Assembly: GCA_041398785.1 (NCBI GenBank)
Contig: JAWKUA010000006.1
Span: forward strand, 62,001-126,000
From: Planctomycetaceae bacterium
Lineage (GTDB): Bacteria; Planctomycetota; Planctomycetia; Planctomycetales; Planctomycetaceae
Direction of reading: 5' to 3'
Length of the DNA stretch: 64,000 bases
Made by a program: the position numbers and the translations under genes. The notes under the pieces were generated by a model, which saw only the letters and a program-made list of their open reading frames with translations, did no database searches and was not told where the DNA came from. This document shows, one piece after another, positions 54,126 through 63,500 of the stretch (position 1 is its first letter; each line of letters opens with the position of its first letter).

Positions 54126-55460
54126 TCATCCGATGTTCAGTGAGCCGGTGCTGTCCCCAAGTTCTTTGATGCCCGCATGAAGCCGGTCGGTCATTGACAG
54201 GAACAGGTTGTTCAACGGCGTTTCGTTCGGGAATTCCAGGAAACGTCCGGTGTCAACGGTCCCGCCGCCGCGACCGGCAAGGATGATCGGCAGGTCGTCG
54301 TGATTGTGACGGTTGCCGTCGGAAATCCCGCTGCCGTACAGGATCATGCTGTTGTCCAGCAGTGTGTTTTCGCCTTCCTTAACCGACTTCATGCGCTGCA
54401 GAAACCAGGCAAACTGTTCCACCAGGTATTTGTCGATGCGTGCGATCCGGGTCATTTTCTCCGGATCATCCTGGTGATGCGACAGTTCGTGATGACCATC
54501 CTTGACGTCGACTTCCGGATACGTGCGATTACTGCCCGCGTCGGCCAGCATGAATGTGCTGATGCGAGTCGCATCGGTCTGAAACGCCAGCAGCAGAATG
54601 TCGTACATCAGCCGGATGTGTTCCTTCAGATCGGCGGGGACTCCGTCGGGAAGCTGCATTTCGGGAACGTATGACGGAGCCATGTGACCGGCGCGATCGA
54701 TACGCTGTTCGACGTCCCGGACGCTGGTGAAGTACTCATCCAGCTTGTGGCGATCGCTGCCTCCCAGTGTGTTTCTCAGCCGACTCGCGTCATCGGCGAC
54801 AAAGTCCAGAATGCTCTTTCGATAACGATTGCGGCGTTCCTGGGTCGCCGTGTCGCCCGGGTTTCCGAAGATGCGTTCAAAGGCCAGCCGGGGATTGATT
54901 TCCTTGGCGGTCGGCGTGTTGGGTGCCTTCCAGCTGATGTTGGCTGAATAGGCACAGCTGTATCCCGAATCGCAGCTTCCCGCGTTGCGGCCTCGTTCAA
55001 TCCCCAGTTCCAGCGACGGCAGCCGAGTCAGATGCCCGACTTTCTGCGCGGCGGCCTGGTCGACAGAAACTCCCACAAAGATGTCAGCGCCGGAAGTCTT
55101 GCGCGGCTGAGCTCCGGTCAGAAAGGCGCTGGCATTTCGAGCATGGTCGCCGCCGCCGTCTCCGTTGGCCCGCGCGTGGTGCTGAGTCAGGCCGCTCATA
55201 ATCAGCAGATCATCCTTCATTGGGGCGACCGGCTGCATTGTGTCGTTGAACTGGAAGTTTCGACCGCTGCCGGACGGTTTCCACTTCTGCATAATGGCTC
55301 CGTTCGCGAAGAACAGGCAGGCCATGCGCACCGGTGCCGTCGGCGCTGCGGAGGCTCCGGCGGCCGCCGCCCCGGGCAGCATGATGTCCAGCAGGGGCAG
55401 TGACAGACCGGCTCCGAAACCGCGAAGAACAGTCCGGCGAGGCAGGCGAGTCGGGAACAT
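54126..55460 (-). CDS. DUF1552 exported protein
   Basis: 444 residues. It begins LPRRTVLRGFGAGLSLPLLDIMLPGAAAAG, a twin-arginine-type signal (RRTVLRG), then DUF1552 motifs (RMACLFFANGAIMQKWKP, LLIMSGLTQHHARANGDGGGDHARNASAFLTGA, ENTLLDNSMILYGSGISDGNRHNHDDLPIILAGRG). Family members occur beside DUF1592 proteins, as here with a 42-base gap on the same strand, so the two very likely act together in the periplasm. Biochemical role unknown. Confidence 0.92.
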   Translation of the reverse strand: MFPTRLPRRTVLRGFGAGLSLPLLDIMLPGAAAAGASAAPTAPVRMACLFFANGAIMQKWKPSGSGRNFQFNDTMQPVAPMKDDLLIMSGLTQHHARANGDGGGDHARNASAFLTGAQPRKTSGADIFVGVSVDQAAAQKVGHLTRLPSLELGIERGRNAGSCDSGYSCAYSANISWKAPNTPTAKEINPRLAFERIFGNPGDTATQERRNRYRKSILDFVADDASRLRNTLGGSDRHKLDEYFTSVRDVEQRIDRAGHMAPSYVPEMQLPDGVPADLKEHIRLMYDILLLAFQTDATRISTFMLADAGSNRTYPEVDVKDGHHELSHHQDDPEKMTRIARIDKYLVEQFAWFLQRMKSVKEGENTLLDNSMILYGSGISDGNRHNHDDLPIILAGRGGGTVDTGRFLEFPNETPLNNLFLSMTDRLHAGIKELGDSTGSLNIG

Positions 55461-55502
55461 GGCGAGATCCTTGCAACGAAGTGCGGCGGAAATGAACGAC
55501 AG

Positions 55503-58361
55503 TCAGTCCCGAACCGCCGATGAACGTTTCAAGAACGGGTCGGACAGAACGATTCCTTCCACCATCGCGGAAAAACGATTGCCGTGTTGCTGCATATTCC
55601 TGCGGCAATCGTCCACGGCGCATTTGTCATAATAATCGGTCCCGCGGCCGATTGCGTAGACCAGCATTTTTTCGGCCATCGTTCGCATGAAGTCTTCCCG
55701 GCGGCTCTTCACGATTTCGATCAGTTCCAGAGGTCCGTTGAAGGACACACCAGGCGGCAGGACTCCGGCCGCGTCGACAGGTTTGCCGCCATCCGTGTCA
55801 CGCCAGCGGCCGACGGCGTCGAAGTTCTCGAACCCCAGGCCCAGGGGATCCATGACCGTGTGACACGACGCGCAGCCCGGATCTTCGCGATGTTTGGCCA
55901 GCCGTTCCCGCAGAGTCGCGTCCGGTGCGGCCGCGGTGGCTTCCAGCGGAGGAACTCCCGGCGGAGGCGGAGGCGGCGATTCGCCGAAGATGTTTTCCAT
56001 GATCCACTTGCCGCGTTTGACCGGGCTGGTGCGGCCGGGATTTGACGTCACCGTCAGGATGCTGGCGTGAGTCAGCACGCCGGCTCGATTGGTGCCGCTC
56101 AGCGAGACGCGCACGAAGTCGTTTCCGTCGACACCCGCGATTCCGTAGTGTCTGGCCAGCCGGCCGTTGACGAACGTGAAATCGGCTGACAACAGGTCGT
56201 CAACGCTGCGGTCTTCCCGGACGATGGTTTCGAACAGCAGCTCCGTTTCGCGACGCATGTCGGACCGCAGATCCGCACTGAAGTCCGGAAAGAGATCGGG
56301 GTTGGGAGTGACGTCGTTCAGGTTTCGAAGACTTAGCCACTGAGCCGCGAAGTTGTCAAACAGCGCGCGGGACTTGTCGTGCCGCAGCATTCGGCGAATC
56401 TGCTGCTTCAGGACCTCCGGCTTGTGCAGTTCGGATCGTCCAGCCAGTTGAAACAGCTCATCGTCCGGCATGGTGCTCCACAGAAAATACGACAGTCGCG
56501 ACGCCAGTTCGAAGTCATCAAGCTGCCGATGGGACTGTCCGGCCGGAGGATCTTTTTCCATGCGAAACAGGAACTCCGGTGCCACCAGCGCCGCCTGCAG
56601 CGCAAGCGACAGTCCCTGTTCGTACGAATCGCCGTCCTGTTCCATTGTCTGCTGGACAAGTCCGGCATAGCGGTCAACGTCAGCATCACTGGCCGGGCGT
56701 CGGAAAATCCTGTCCAGAAGCGGTTTCAGAACCTGCTTCGCCGCGTCGCGTGGTGAGAGTGAATCGTGCGGACGAGCGGTCACGAATCGCCGGTGAGCTT
56801 CGGAATACTGCGGGTCGCCGCCGCCTGCCGGGCCGCTCAGCTCGATGAACCGAACTCCCAGATTGCGGTCACGCCGTTCCGGGTCGCGAGCATCGGGGTC
56901 ATAGAAATCGTTCAGGAAATCCGCGCTGATCTTTGTTCGCCCGGCGCTGAGCCGAACTTTGCGCGTAAACGTTCGCGGCTTGCGCTGGCCGTTCACGCGG
57001 AATTCCTGAAGCGGTTTGTCGTCAACGGACATTGCGAAGCGGGCCGTTTCGTCGCCGGCCTGATCTGCCGCGGCTTCGACCGTGATTTCGTATTCCCCCG
57101 CCACCGAGATTTCGAAGTAGCCGAACAGCGATCCAACAGTATTCAACTGACGGAAATCCTGACTGAAGTTGTTGTCTCCCAGCGATGACGTGAGTTCTTC
57201 ACCGGACAGCCGCGTCTTCCGCGGCACGGAATAGTCCGTCGTGTCAATCACTTCGGCGGCCACCTGTTCCGCGGCAATCAGGTACTTTTCCAGCAGCAGC
57301 GGCGGCAGACTCAGCACATCGCCGATGTTGTCGAATCCTTCGCCGACGTCATCGGACGGGAAGTCGTCCGCCGGTCGAATTGTGATGCCGAACAGATCCT
57401 GAACCGTGTTGTTGTATTCCACACGATTCAGCCGCCGAATCGTCGAACGGCCGGGGTTGTCGATCGGTGAGCAGTCGAAGTTGTAAAGCTCGTCGTACAG
57501 GAATTCCGCCACGAGTTTCGACTGCGCCGGTTCCGGCCGGACGTCGTGGTCGAACGGCGGCATCGCTCCGGAATTGATCATCCGGTAGACACGTTCCCAA
57601 GCCTTTCGCTGCGGCAGGAACTGATCCACTGACTTAAGTTGATGGACAGCGATGCCGGCCATTTCGGTATCCGGACCGTGACAATCGACGCAGTAGGTGT
57701 TCAGAAACGGCAGCAGCGCGGAATTCAGCGTCTGCTGTCGCTGCGTCGCATCGTCGTTCTGCAACTCGAGCGACATCAGCATCACCTGCGCAGTCGCTGC
57801 TTCCGCGCGAGGCGCGCCGGCGACCCCTGCGGCGTCCGCTGCGTTTCCGAACCCGTCGCCGGGACTTGCTGTCCGGACCGAATCGATTGATTCAAACGGC
57901 TGTGACGGTCGTTCGCGGATCGCCTTCAGCGTCGATGGCTCAGCAGTTCCGGTCTCCGCCATCGACGTCCGGGAAGACGATGTCGCCTGCAGTCGCCAGA
58001 ATGCCCAGCCGCCAAAGATGGTTCCGACGGAGACGGCGGCAATTGCAGCACTGATCAGCCACTTCGGCTGAGTGCTTCGAACCGGCCGTCGTCGGTCCCG
58101 GTGCTGGGTATTAGTCGTCGTCCGCTTTCGGCGACGTTCAGCCTCGACACGTCGCGCGGCTCGTGAAGGGCGATCGACGCCCGCAGGACCAGCGACCGCT
58201 GGCGGAGCCTTGTCGCGATTCGAGCCCGGACTATCGGATCGCTTTGATAGCCGGATGCGCTGGCCGCATCCTTCCGTGGGGCACCTGATGATTCGGTCTT
58301 CGACGGCAGTTCGCAATCGAAAACGGCCACCACAGGCGGGGCATCGAAAAGTCAGTCCCAT
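55503..58361 (-). CDS. DUF1592/DUF1588/DUF1587/DUF1585 cytochrome-like protein with zinc-ribbon N-terminus
   Basis: 952 residues. Unusually it starts with a zinc-ribbon (RCPACGGRF...CPTEGCGQRI, residues 5-35), then a basic linker and one membrane helix (LISAAIAAVSVGTIFGGWAFW). The large exported part carries a haem-binding CVDCHG (PSCyt-type), DUF1587 (RSTIRRLNRVEYNNTVQDLFG), carbohydrate-binding-like beta domain, DUF1592 (DFELASRLSYFLWSTMPDDEL), DUF1588 (NRAGVLTHASILTVTSNPGRTSPVKRGKWI in part) with a second haem site CASCHT, and DUF1585 (EKMLVYAIGRGTDYYD). It probably transfers electrons or degrades polymer with the DUF1552 partner. Confidence 0.93.
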   Translation of the reverse strand: MGLTFRCPACGGRFRLRTAVEDRIIRCPTEGCGQRIRLSKRSDSPGSNRDKAPPAVAGPAGVDRPSRAARRVEAERRRKRTTTNTQHRDRRRPVRSTQPKWLISAAIAAVSVGTIFGGWAFWRLQATSSSRTSMAETGTAEPSTLKAIRERPSQPFESIDSVRTASPGDGFGNAADAAGVAGAPRAEAATAQVMLMSLELQNDDATQRQQTLNSALLPFLNTYCVDCHGPDTEMAGIAVHQLKSVDQFLPQRKAWERVYRMINSGAMPPFDHDVRPEPAQSKLVAEFLYDELYNFDCSPIDNPGRSTIRRLNRVEYNNTVQDLFGITIRPADDFPSDDVGEGFDNIGDVLSLPPLLLEKYLIAAEQVAAEVIDTTDYSVPRKTRLSGEELTSSLGDNNFSQDFRQLNTVGSLFGYFEISVAGEYEITVEAAADQAGDETARFAMSVDDKPLQEFRVNGQRKPRTFTRKVRLSAGRTKISADFLNDFYDPDARDPERRDRNLGVRFIELSGPAGGGDPQYSEAHRRFVTARPHDSLSPRDAAKQVLKPLLDRIFRRPASDADVDRYAGLVQQTMEQDGDSYEQGLSLALQAALVAPEFLFRMEKDPPAGQSHRQLDDFELASRLSYFLWSTMPDDELFQLAGRSELHKPEVLKQQIRRMLRHDKSRALFDNFAAQWLSLRNLNDVTPNPDLFPDFSADLRSDMRRETELLFETIVREDRSVDDLLSADFTFVNGRLARHYGIAGVDGNDFVRVSLSGTNRAGVLTHASILTVTSNPGRTSPVKRGKWIMENIFGESPPPPPPGVPPLEATAAAPDATLRERLAKHREDPGCASCHTVMDPLGLGFENFDAVGRWRDTDGGKPVDAAGVLPPGVSFNGPLELIEIVKSRREDFMRTMAEKMLVYAIGRGTDYYDKCAVDDCRRNMQQHGNRFSAMVEGIVLSDPFLKRSSAVRD

Positions 58362-58779
58362 CAGCGAACGCCAGGCGAGCGGGAATTGAACGGCGACAGA
58401 ATTGTGCGCTGAATGGCCGCTTTGAAATCCTAGTGCCGAATCCGGCAGGCGTCCATGAAAAGTCAGCCATTCACGGACACCGGAACTGGACCTTCGCGTA
58501 TCGGCTGATTGCTGCCGACAGGCCAGTTCTCAGACAGGAAATCCCGCGGATCGTGAATTCCGGCGGCCGGGGCAACACGTGGACAAAGTGGGTGGTCTGA
58601 GTGGTGATTCCGGCTACCTGACCGGGCATCAAAGTCGCCGCAGTTCCTGTCACTTGACACGCCATCCGGCCGCTCAGCCGGCATCGCAGGTGCGACTGTA
58701 AGAGCTTTATTGACAGGGTTTTAGGGCAGGGGTAGAGTCACTTGACCACTGTGTTTTTCGCTGGTTTCGAAAGCCTGGA
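58362..58779. other. divergent intergenic region
   Basis: 418 bases between the DUF1592 gene (leftward) and the amidase gene (rightward), with the amidase promoter candidate at 58710. Short frames have no coding character. Confidence 0.5.
58710..58738 (+). promoter_or_regulatory. sigma-70-like promoter for the amidase gene
   Basis: Perfect TTGACA (58710-58715), 17-base spacer, TAGAGT (4 of 6) at 58733-58738, 41 bases before the ATG. Confidence 0.55.
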
Positions 58780-59454
58780 ATGAAGCCGCCGCACTGCCTC
58801 AACCTGACTCTGGCGCTGTTGCTTTCGGCCGTGTGCGCGGCGGAAGATGACTGTTGGTGTCAGCGTCCGAGACGAAATCCGGATGTGCAGGAATCGGTGC
58901 GTGATGCACCACGCGATGCAGCAGCGCCTGAACGGATTATGACGGCACAGCGATTGGTGGAATCATCCCGTCCGACGTTTCGGTGGGAGCCATCCGAGGC
59001 GGCTCGGGACTGGCAGTTTATCGTGCTGCATCATTCGGCGACCGCCTCCGGCAGCGTCGAATCCATTCATCGTGAACATGGGCAACGTAAGGATCGTTAC
59101 GGAAACAACTGGCTGGGGATTGGTTACCATTTTGTGATTGGTAACGGCTCCGGCATGGAAGACGGGGAAATTTCCCCAACGTTTCGGTGGAAAGGGCAGA
59201 TTCACGGCGCGCATTCGGGTAGCACTACGCACAACGCGACTGGAATCGGAATCTGCGTGATTGGCAACTTTGAAAACCACCCGCCTTCTGAACGTCAACT
59301 CACGGCACTTACGGAACTGCTCATCGCGCTCTCCCGAAATTACAACATCCCTGAATCACGAATCATTCCGCACAGTGTCGTCAGAGCGACCGCGTGCCCA
59401 GGAAGCAAGTTTCCGCTGAAGGAGCTTCTTCAGCGGATCAAGTCCGAAAGCTGA
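58780..59454 (+). CDS. exported N-acetylmuramoyl-L-alanine amidase (PGRP/amidase_2 type)
   Basis: 224 residues with a signal peptide (NLTLALLLSAVCAAEDD). Amidase_2/PGRP domain ~75-220: FIVLHHSAT supplies the first zinc His, GIGYHFVIGNG, IHGAHSGSTTHNATGIGICVIGNFE, then IIPHSVVRATACPGSKFPL gives the second His and the Cys ligand (classically DCPG, here ACPG). It probably cuts the amide bond between muramic acid and L-alanine in cell-wall fragments, consistent with peptidoglycan being present in planctomycetes. Located in the periplasm or exported. Confidence 0.88.
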   Translation: MKPPHCLNLTLALLLSAVCAAEDDCWCQRPRRNPDVQESVRDAPRDAAAPERIMTAQRLVESSRPTFRWEPSEAARDWQFIVLHHSATASGSVESIHREHGQRKDRYGNNWLGIGYHFVIGNGSGMEDGEISPTFRWKGQIHGAHSGSTTHNATGIGICVIGNFENHPPSERQLTALTELLIALSRNYNIPESRIIPHSVVRATACPGSKFPLKELLQRIKSES

Positions 59455-59557
59455 TCCGGCAGAATCAGGACGAACGGCCCTCAGCCCGGCAGGACCGCGG
59501 ACCCCTCCGCAGTCCGAAATTCCGCAACCCCTCAAACCAGCCACGGAAGACCAATTC

Positions 59558-60361
59558 ATGTTCAATCGAGTTCAAATGCATCCCTGCCTGTCCAACGACC
59601 TTTCGTTTCTGACACCGCAGCTTGGCGTTGATTCACTGCCGCTGGAACTGCAGGAACTGATTGATCTGCAGACCGATTCGCCTGAGATTCTGGCCGAAGA
59701 ATCTGCCGCCGCCGAATCCGACTGGCCCGTTTCGATCTTCATCCCGGAGCGCTACGAGGAGAACTATTCATATCCGCTGGTGATCTGGTTTCATGAAGCC
59801 GGCGGCAACGAAGACGATATCGAAACTGTCATGCATTCCATCAGTCCTCAGAATTACTGCGGGCTGGCACTGCGGGGAAACCGCAGAATGTCGGGACGCG
59901 ATTCCTTCGAGTGGAACCACGATTCGCTGAGTTTCGGAGAAGTCCCGCTGGCACGGCTGGTAAACATTACGACCCGGCGACTGCGGCGCGCGTTTCACAT
60001 TCACAGCGAACGCATCTTCGTCGCGGGTGCTCAGGCGGGAGCGGACGTGGCTCTGCAGTTGCTGCTGCAGCATTCCGACTGGTTCGCCGGAGCGATCCTG
60101 CTGGATCCGACGTGTGATCCGGAACACATGCACGGAGTTTTCCCCGGCGATCTGCGCGGAAAGCACGTACTGCAAACCGTGTCGCGGAATGCGTCCAACG
60201 AAACGCTGGCGCGGAATGTGGAAGCCGTTCGACTGCTTCGTTCGGCCGGAGTGAAGCTGGACGTGCGCATGAGCGAGTCGCCGCTGAATCCGTATGGCCC
60301 GGACGTGCGTTTCATCGATCACTGGCTGCTGTCTCGAATCAGCCAGGCTGCATTCGTCTGA
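59558..60361 (+). CDS. alpha/beta-hydrolase-fold protein lacking the nucleophile Ser
   Basis: 267 residues. Carboxylesterase/phospholipase-like fold: VSIFIPERYEENYSYPLVIWFHEAGGNEDD (oxyanion-type HEAGG), GLALRGNRRMSG, then IFVAGAQAGADVALQLLLQ where GxSxG is normal, and the C-terminal DVRFIDHWLL that would supply a His. The elbow reads GAQAG, so catalysis by Ser is excluded; it may be a pseudoenzyme or use another residue. No signal peptide. It lies 103 bases after the amidase in the same direction. Confidence 0.7.
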   Translation: MFNRVQMHPCLSNDLSFLTPQLGVDSLPLELQELIDLQTDSPEILAEESAAAESDWPVSIFIPERYEENYSYPLVIWFHEAGGNEDDIETVMHSISPQNYCGLALRGNRRMSGRDSFEWNHDSLSFGEVPLARLVNITTRRLRRAFHIHSERIFVAGAQAGADVALQLLLQHSDWFAGAILLDPTCDPEHMHGVFPGDLRGKHVLQTVSRNASNETLARNVEAVRLLRSAGVKLDVRMSESPLNPYGPDVRFIDHWLLSRISQAAFV

Positions 60362-60514
60362 TAACGCACACCGAAGCCCGACGCTCAGTCCGCGCGGCGC
60401 GGCCACACACGGCGCGATTGACGCTCAACGCCGCCCCTGGTGCCGGTCCGGACCGTCAGTGACGTGCGGCCCGTTCGCCGCGGGTTTTGTCGGGCGGTAA
60501 CGGCACCGGCTGTA

Positions 60515-63500
60515 TCAGTGACTGACACCCCCGCTGCTTTCCGGCGGTGTGCGGTGGCCGTAGAACGAGTACAGCAGCGGGACAAGGTTGAACAGAGCCA
60601 GCGTCATCATCATGCCTCCCACGACAACGATTGCCAGAGGACGCTGCGACTGAGATCCCACTTTCGTCGCCAGCGCTGCGGGAAGCAGACCAAGGATTGC
60701 GGCCAGAGCGGTCATTGTGATCGGTCGTACCAGATGCTCTGTTCCGTGAATCACCGCCGACATGACATCGTGGCCGCTGCGCCGCAGGCCGTTGAACGAA
60801 CTGACCATCAGCAGTCCGTTCATGACCGCCACGCCAAGGATGGAAATAAATCCGACTGCGGCGCTGATGTTGAAGTTCAAACCGGTCAGCAACAGCGCCC
60901 AGACGCCTCCCAGACTCATGGCCAGCACGTTCATGGATACGACAGCGGCGTCCAGCAGCGAAAAAAAGGCCAGGTACAGCATGACCAGAATAAGAGCGAA
61001 GGCCAGCAGCACGGTTGCCAGCATGCGCCGTTCAGCTTCCTGCATCTGCTGGAACTCACCGCTCCATGTGGTTGTGTAGGGCGATCGAATCAGCGGCTGA
61101 ACGGCCTGCCGGGCTTCGGCGACGGTACTGGCAAGGTCGCGATCGCGAACAGAGAACTTGATCGCGATCAGCCGCCGTCCCTGTTCGCGATTGATGACGG
61201 CCGCACCGCTGCGGACGAACGACCCGGCAGGATCCGGTCTGCCGCTCTCATCGCGCGGTGTCAGCAGTTCGCCCAGCCGTCGGCGAGGTGTGACCGACAG
61301 AAACTCCGTCATGTCCTGAAGTGTCGTCCCGGTGACCGACGGCAGCGAAACCTGGGTTCCGAACGCTGTGGGCTGAACGCTGGTCCCCGAATAATTGCTG
61401 TCGTTGGTGATATCAACCGGAATCTGCAGGATGTCATCCACCGTATCCCGCAGGTGTTCCGGCCACCGCAGGGCGATATCAAAACGCCTTTCGCCCTCAA
61501 TCATTTCTGAAAATGTATTACCGCCAACCGCCGTTGCGACCACGTCGTCGATATCCGCGACACGGACACCCCACGCGGCGCACTTATGGCGGTCGATCGG
61601 AAAGGCCAGGTTCGTCTGGCCCTGAATTCGAAAGATGCCCGGATCTGTGACGCCGGGCACTTTGCTGATCCGCCGTTCGACGGCACTGGCGATCGATTCC
61701 AGCTCGTTCAGGTCCGGCCCGAAGATCTTGATGGAGTTTTCTCCTTTGACGCCGGAAAGAGATTCCATCACGTTGTCCCGGATGATCTGTGAGAAGTCCC
61801 AACTGGCGCCGCGGATGGTGGCCTCCACGCGCCGGCTCATGGCTTCGACAAGTTCGTTTTTCGTGCGCGGACGCCCCTGTCCGGGCTGAACGGGCCAGTT
61901 CTGCATGGGCCTCAGCGGGACAAAGCACTGCAGCTCGTTGACGCCGGTCGGATCAGTGCCGTCGTCAGGGCGTCCCGTCTGCGACGCCACCAGTTCTACT
62001 TCCGAAAATTCCATGATCAGCCGGCGAAGTCGCCGTGCGTTTTCCGCGACTTCCTCCAGTGAAATATTCGCCGGAAACGTGCCGCGAATCACCATGTTGC
62101 CTTCTTCCAGTTCCGGCATGAATTCGCGCCCAAGCATCGGCAATGCCGCAAGCGTCGACACCAGCACCGCCAGCAGCACGGAAGCAGCCAGGACTCGGTG
62201 TTTCAGCATCAGGATGAGCTGTCCGATGAAGAACCTGCGGACCAGCCGTACAAGAACATTGTCCCGCGACGGCTTCAGATTGCGGAACAGCAAAGTACAC
62301 AGCGCCGGCGACACCGTGAGTGCCAGCAGCAGGGCACCGCCCAGAGCGAACGCGTACGTATCGGCCATCGGGCCGAAGATCTGCCCTTCCGGTCCCTTCA
62401 GCGTGAACAGCGGCAGCAGCGCGCACACCATGATCATCGTTGAATAGAACAGGCTGCGCTGAACCTCCTGGGCTGCGGTCAGCACGCGATGCTGAGTCAC
62501 CGTTTCCCGCGAACCGTGAACGAGAGCTTCGGGGCTCAGAAAATCGACAGGCTCGCTCAATCGGCGATACACATGTTCGACCATGATGACCGTCGAATCG
62601 ACGATGATGCCGAAGTCCACAGCGCCGATTGACAGCAGATTGGCCGACTTGCCTCGCACCATCATCGCCCCGAAAGCGAACATCAGCGCCAGAGGAATGT
62701 TGATCGCGACGATCACAGCCGTCCGGACATTGCCCAGAAACGCCAGCAGGATACTCGTCACCAGAACCAGTCCGATCAGCAGGTTCTCGTGGACGGTGTC
62801 GGTTGTGACACCGATCAGCGCGGTTCGGTCGTAGTAGGGAACAAGTTGCACGCCCGGCAGTAGTTTTCCGGAACGATTCAGTTCGCTGATCTTCGCCTTA
62901 ACCAGTTCCAGCGTCGGCAAAGACTGTTCGCCCTTGCGCAGCAGAACGATTCCCTGAACGACATCATCATCGTCGGTGGTCTGCGAATCGTCCGGCGAGG
63001 CGGCCGCGTTTTGTTTGGTGAATGCAGCCGCCGGAGGACGTTCGCCCGGTGCCTGTTCTGCCAACTGCGACTCATTTTGCCGACGTCTGGCAATTCCCAC
63101 CTGGCCCTGCCGAATCTGGTGATCGACGACGACACCGCGGCGTCCGAGTTCTTCGTCACTGGCCTCCGGTCCGCCTTCCACCACCATCCCGACTCGAATC
63201 GGGATATTTCTGACCGCCGAAATCACAACGTCACGGATTTCGCGGATCCGACGGTTTTCTTCCTGTCGCAGGACGGCAGCCGCCTTTTGCGGGGTCGTCT
63301 CAGAAATCGCCCTTTGCATCGGATCGTCACCGCCGCCGATCAGGCCAATGGCCCGGATGACCTGCACATTGTTTCCTTCCGTGATGTAACTGCCTCCGAC
63401 ATTGGCATTGCTGTCCCGAATGGCACTTTCAAGCTGATCCAGCGTGATGTTGTATTGCCGCATTCGGTCGGGGTCGGGACGAATTTCATAACGCTTGACC

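Noticed and set aside
60440..61510. 356-residue ORF antisense to the RND pump
   Set aside because: It is Gln/Arg/His-rich without motifs and lies opposite a well-conserved pump.
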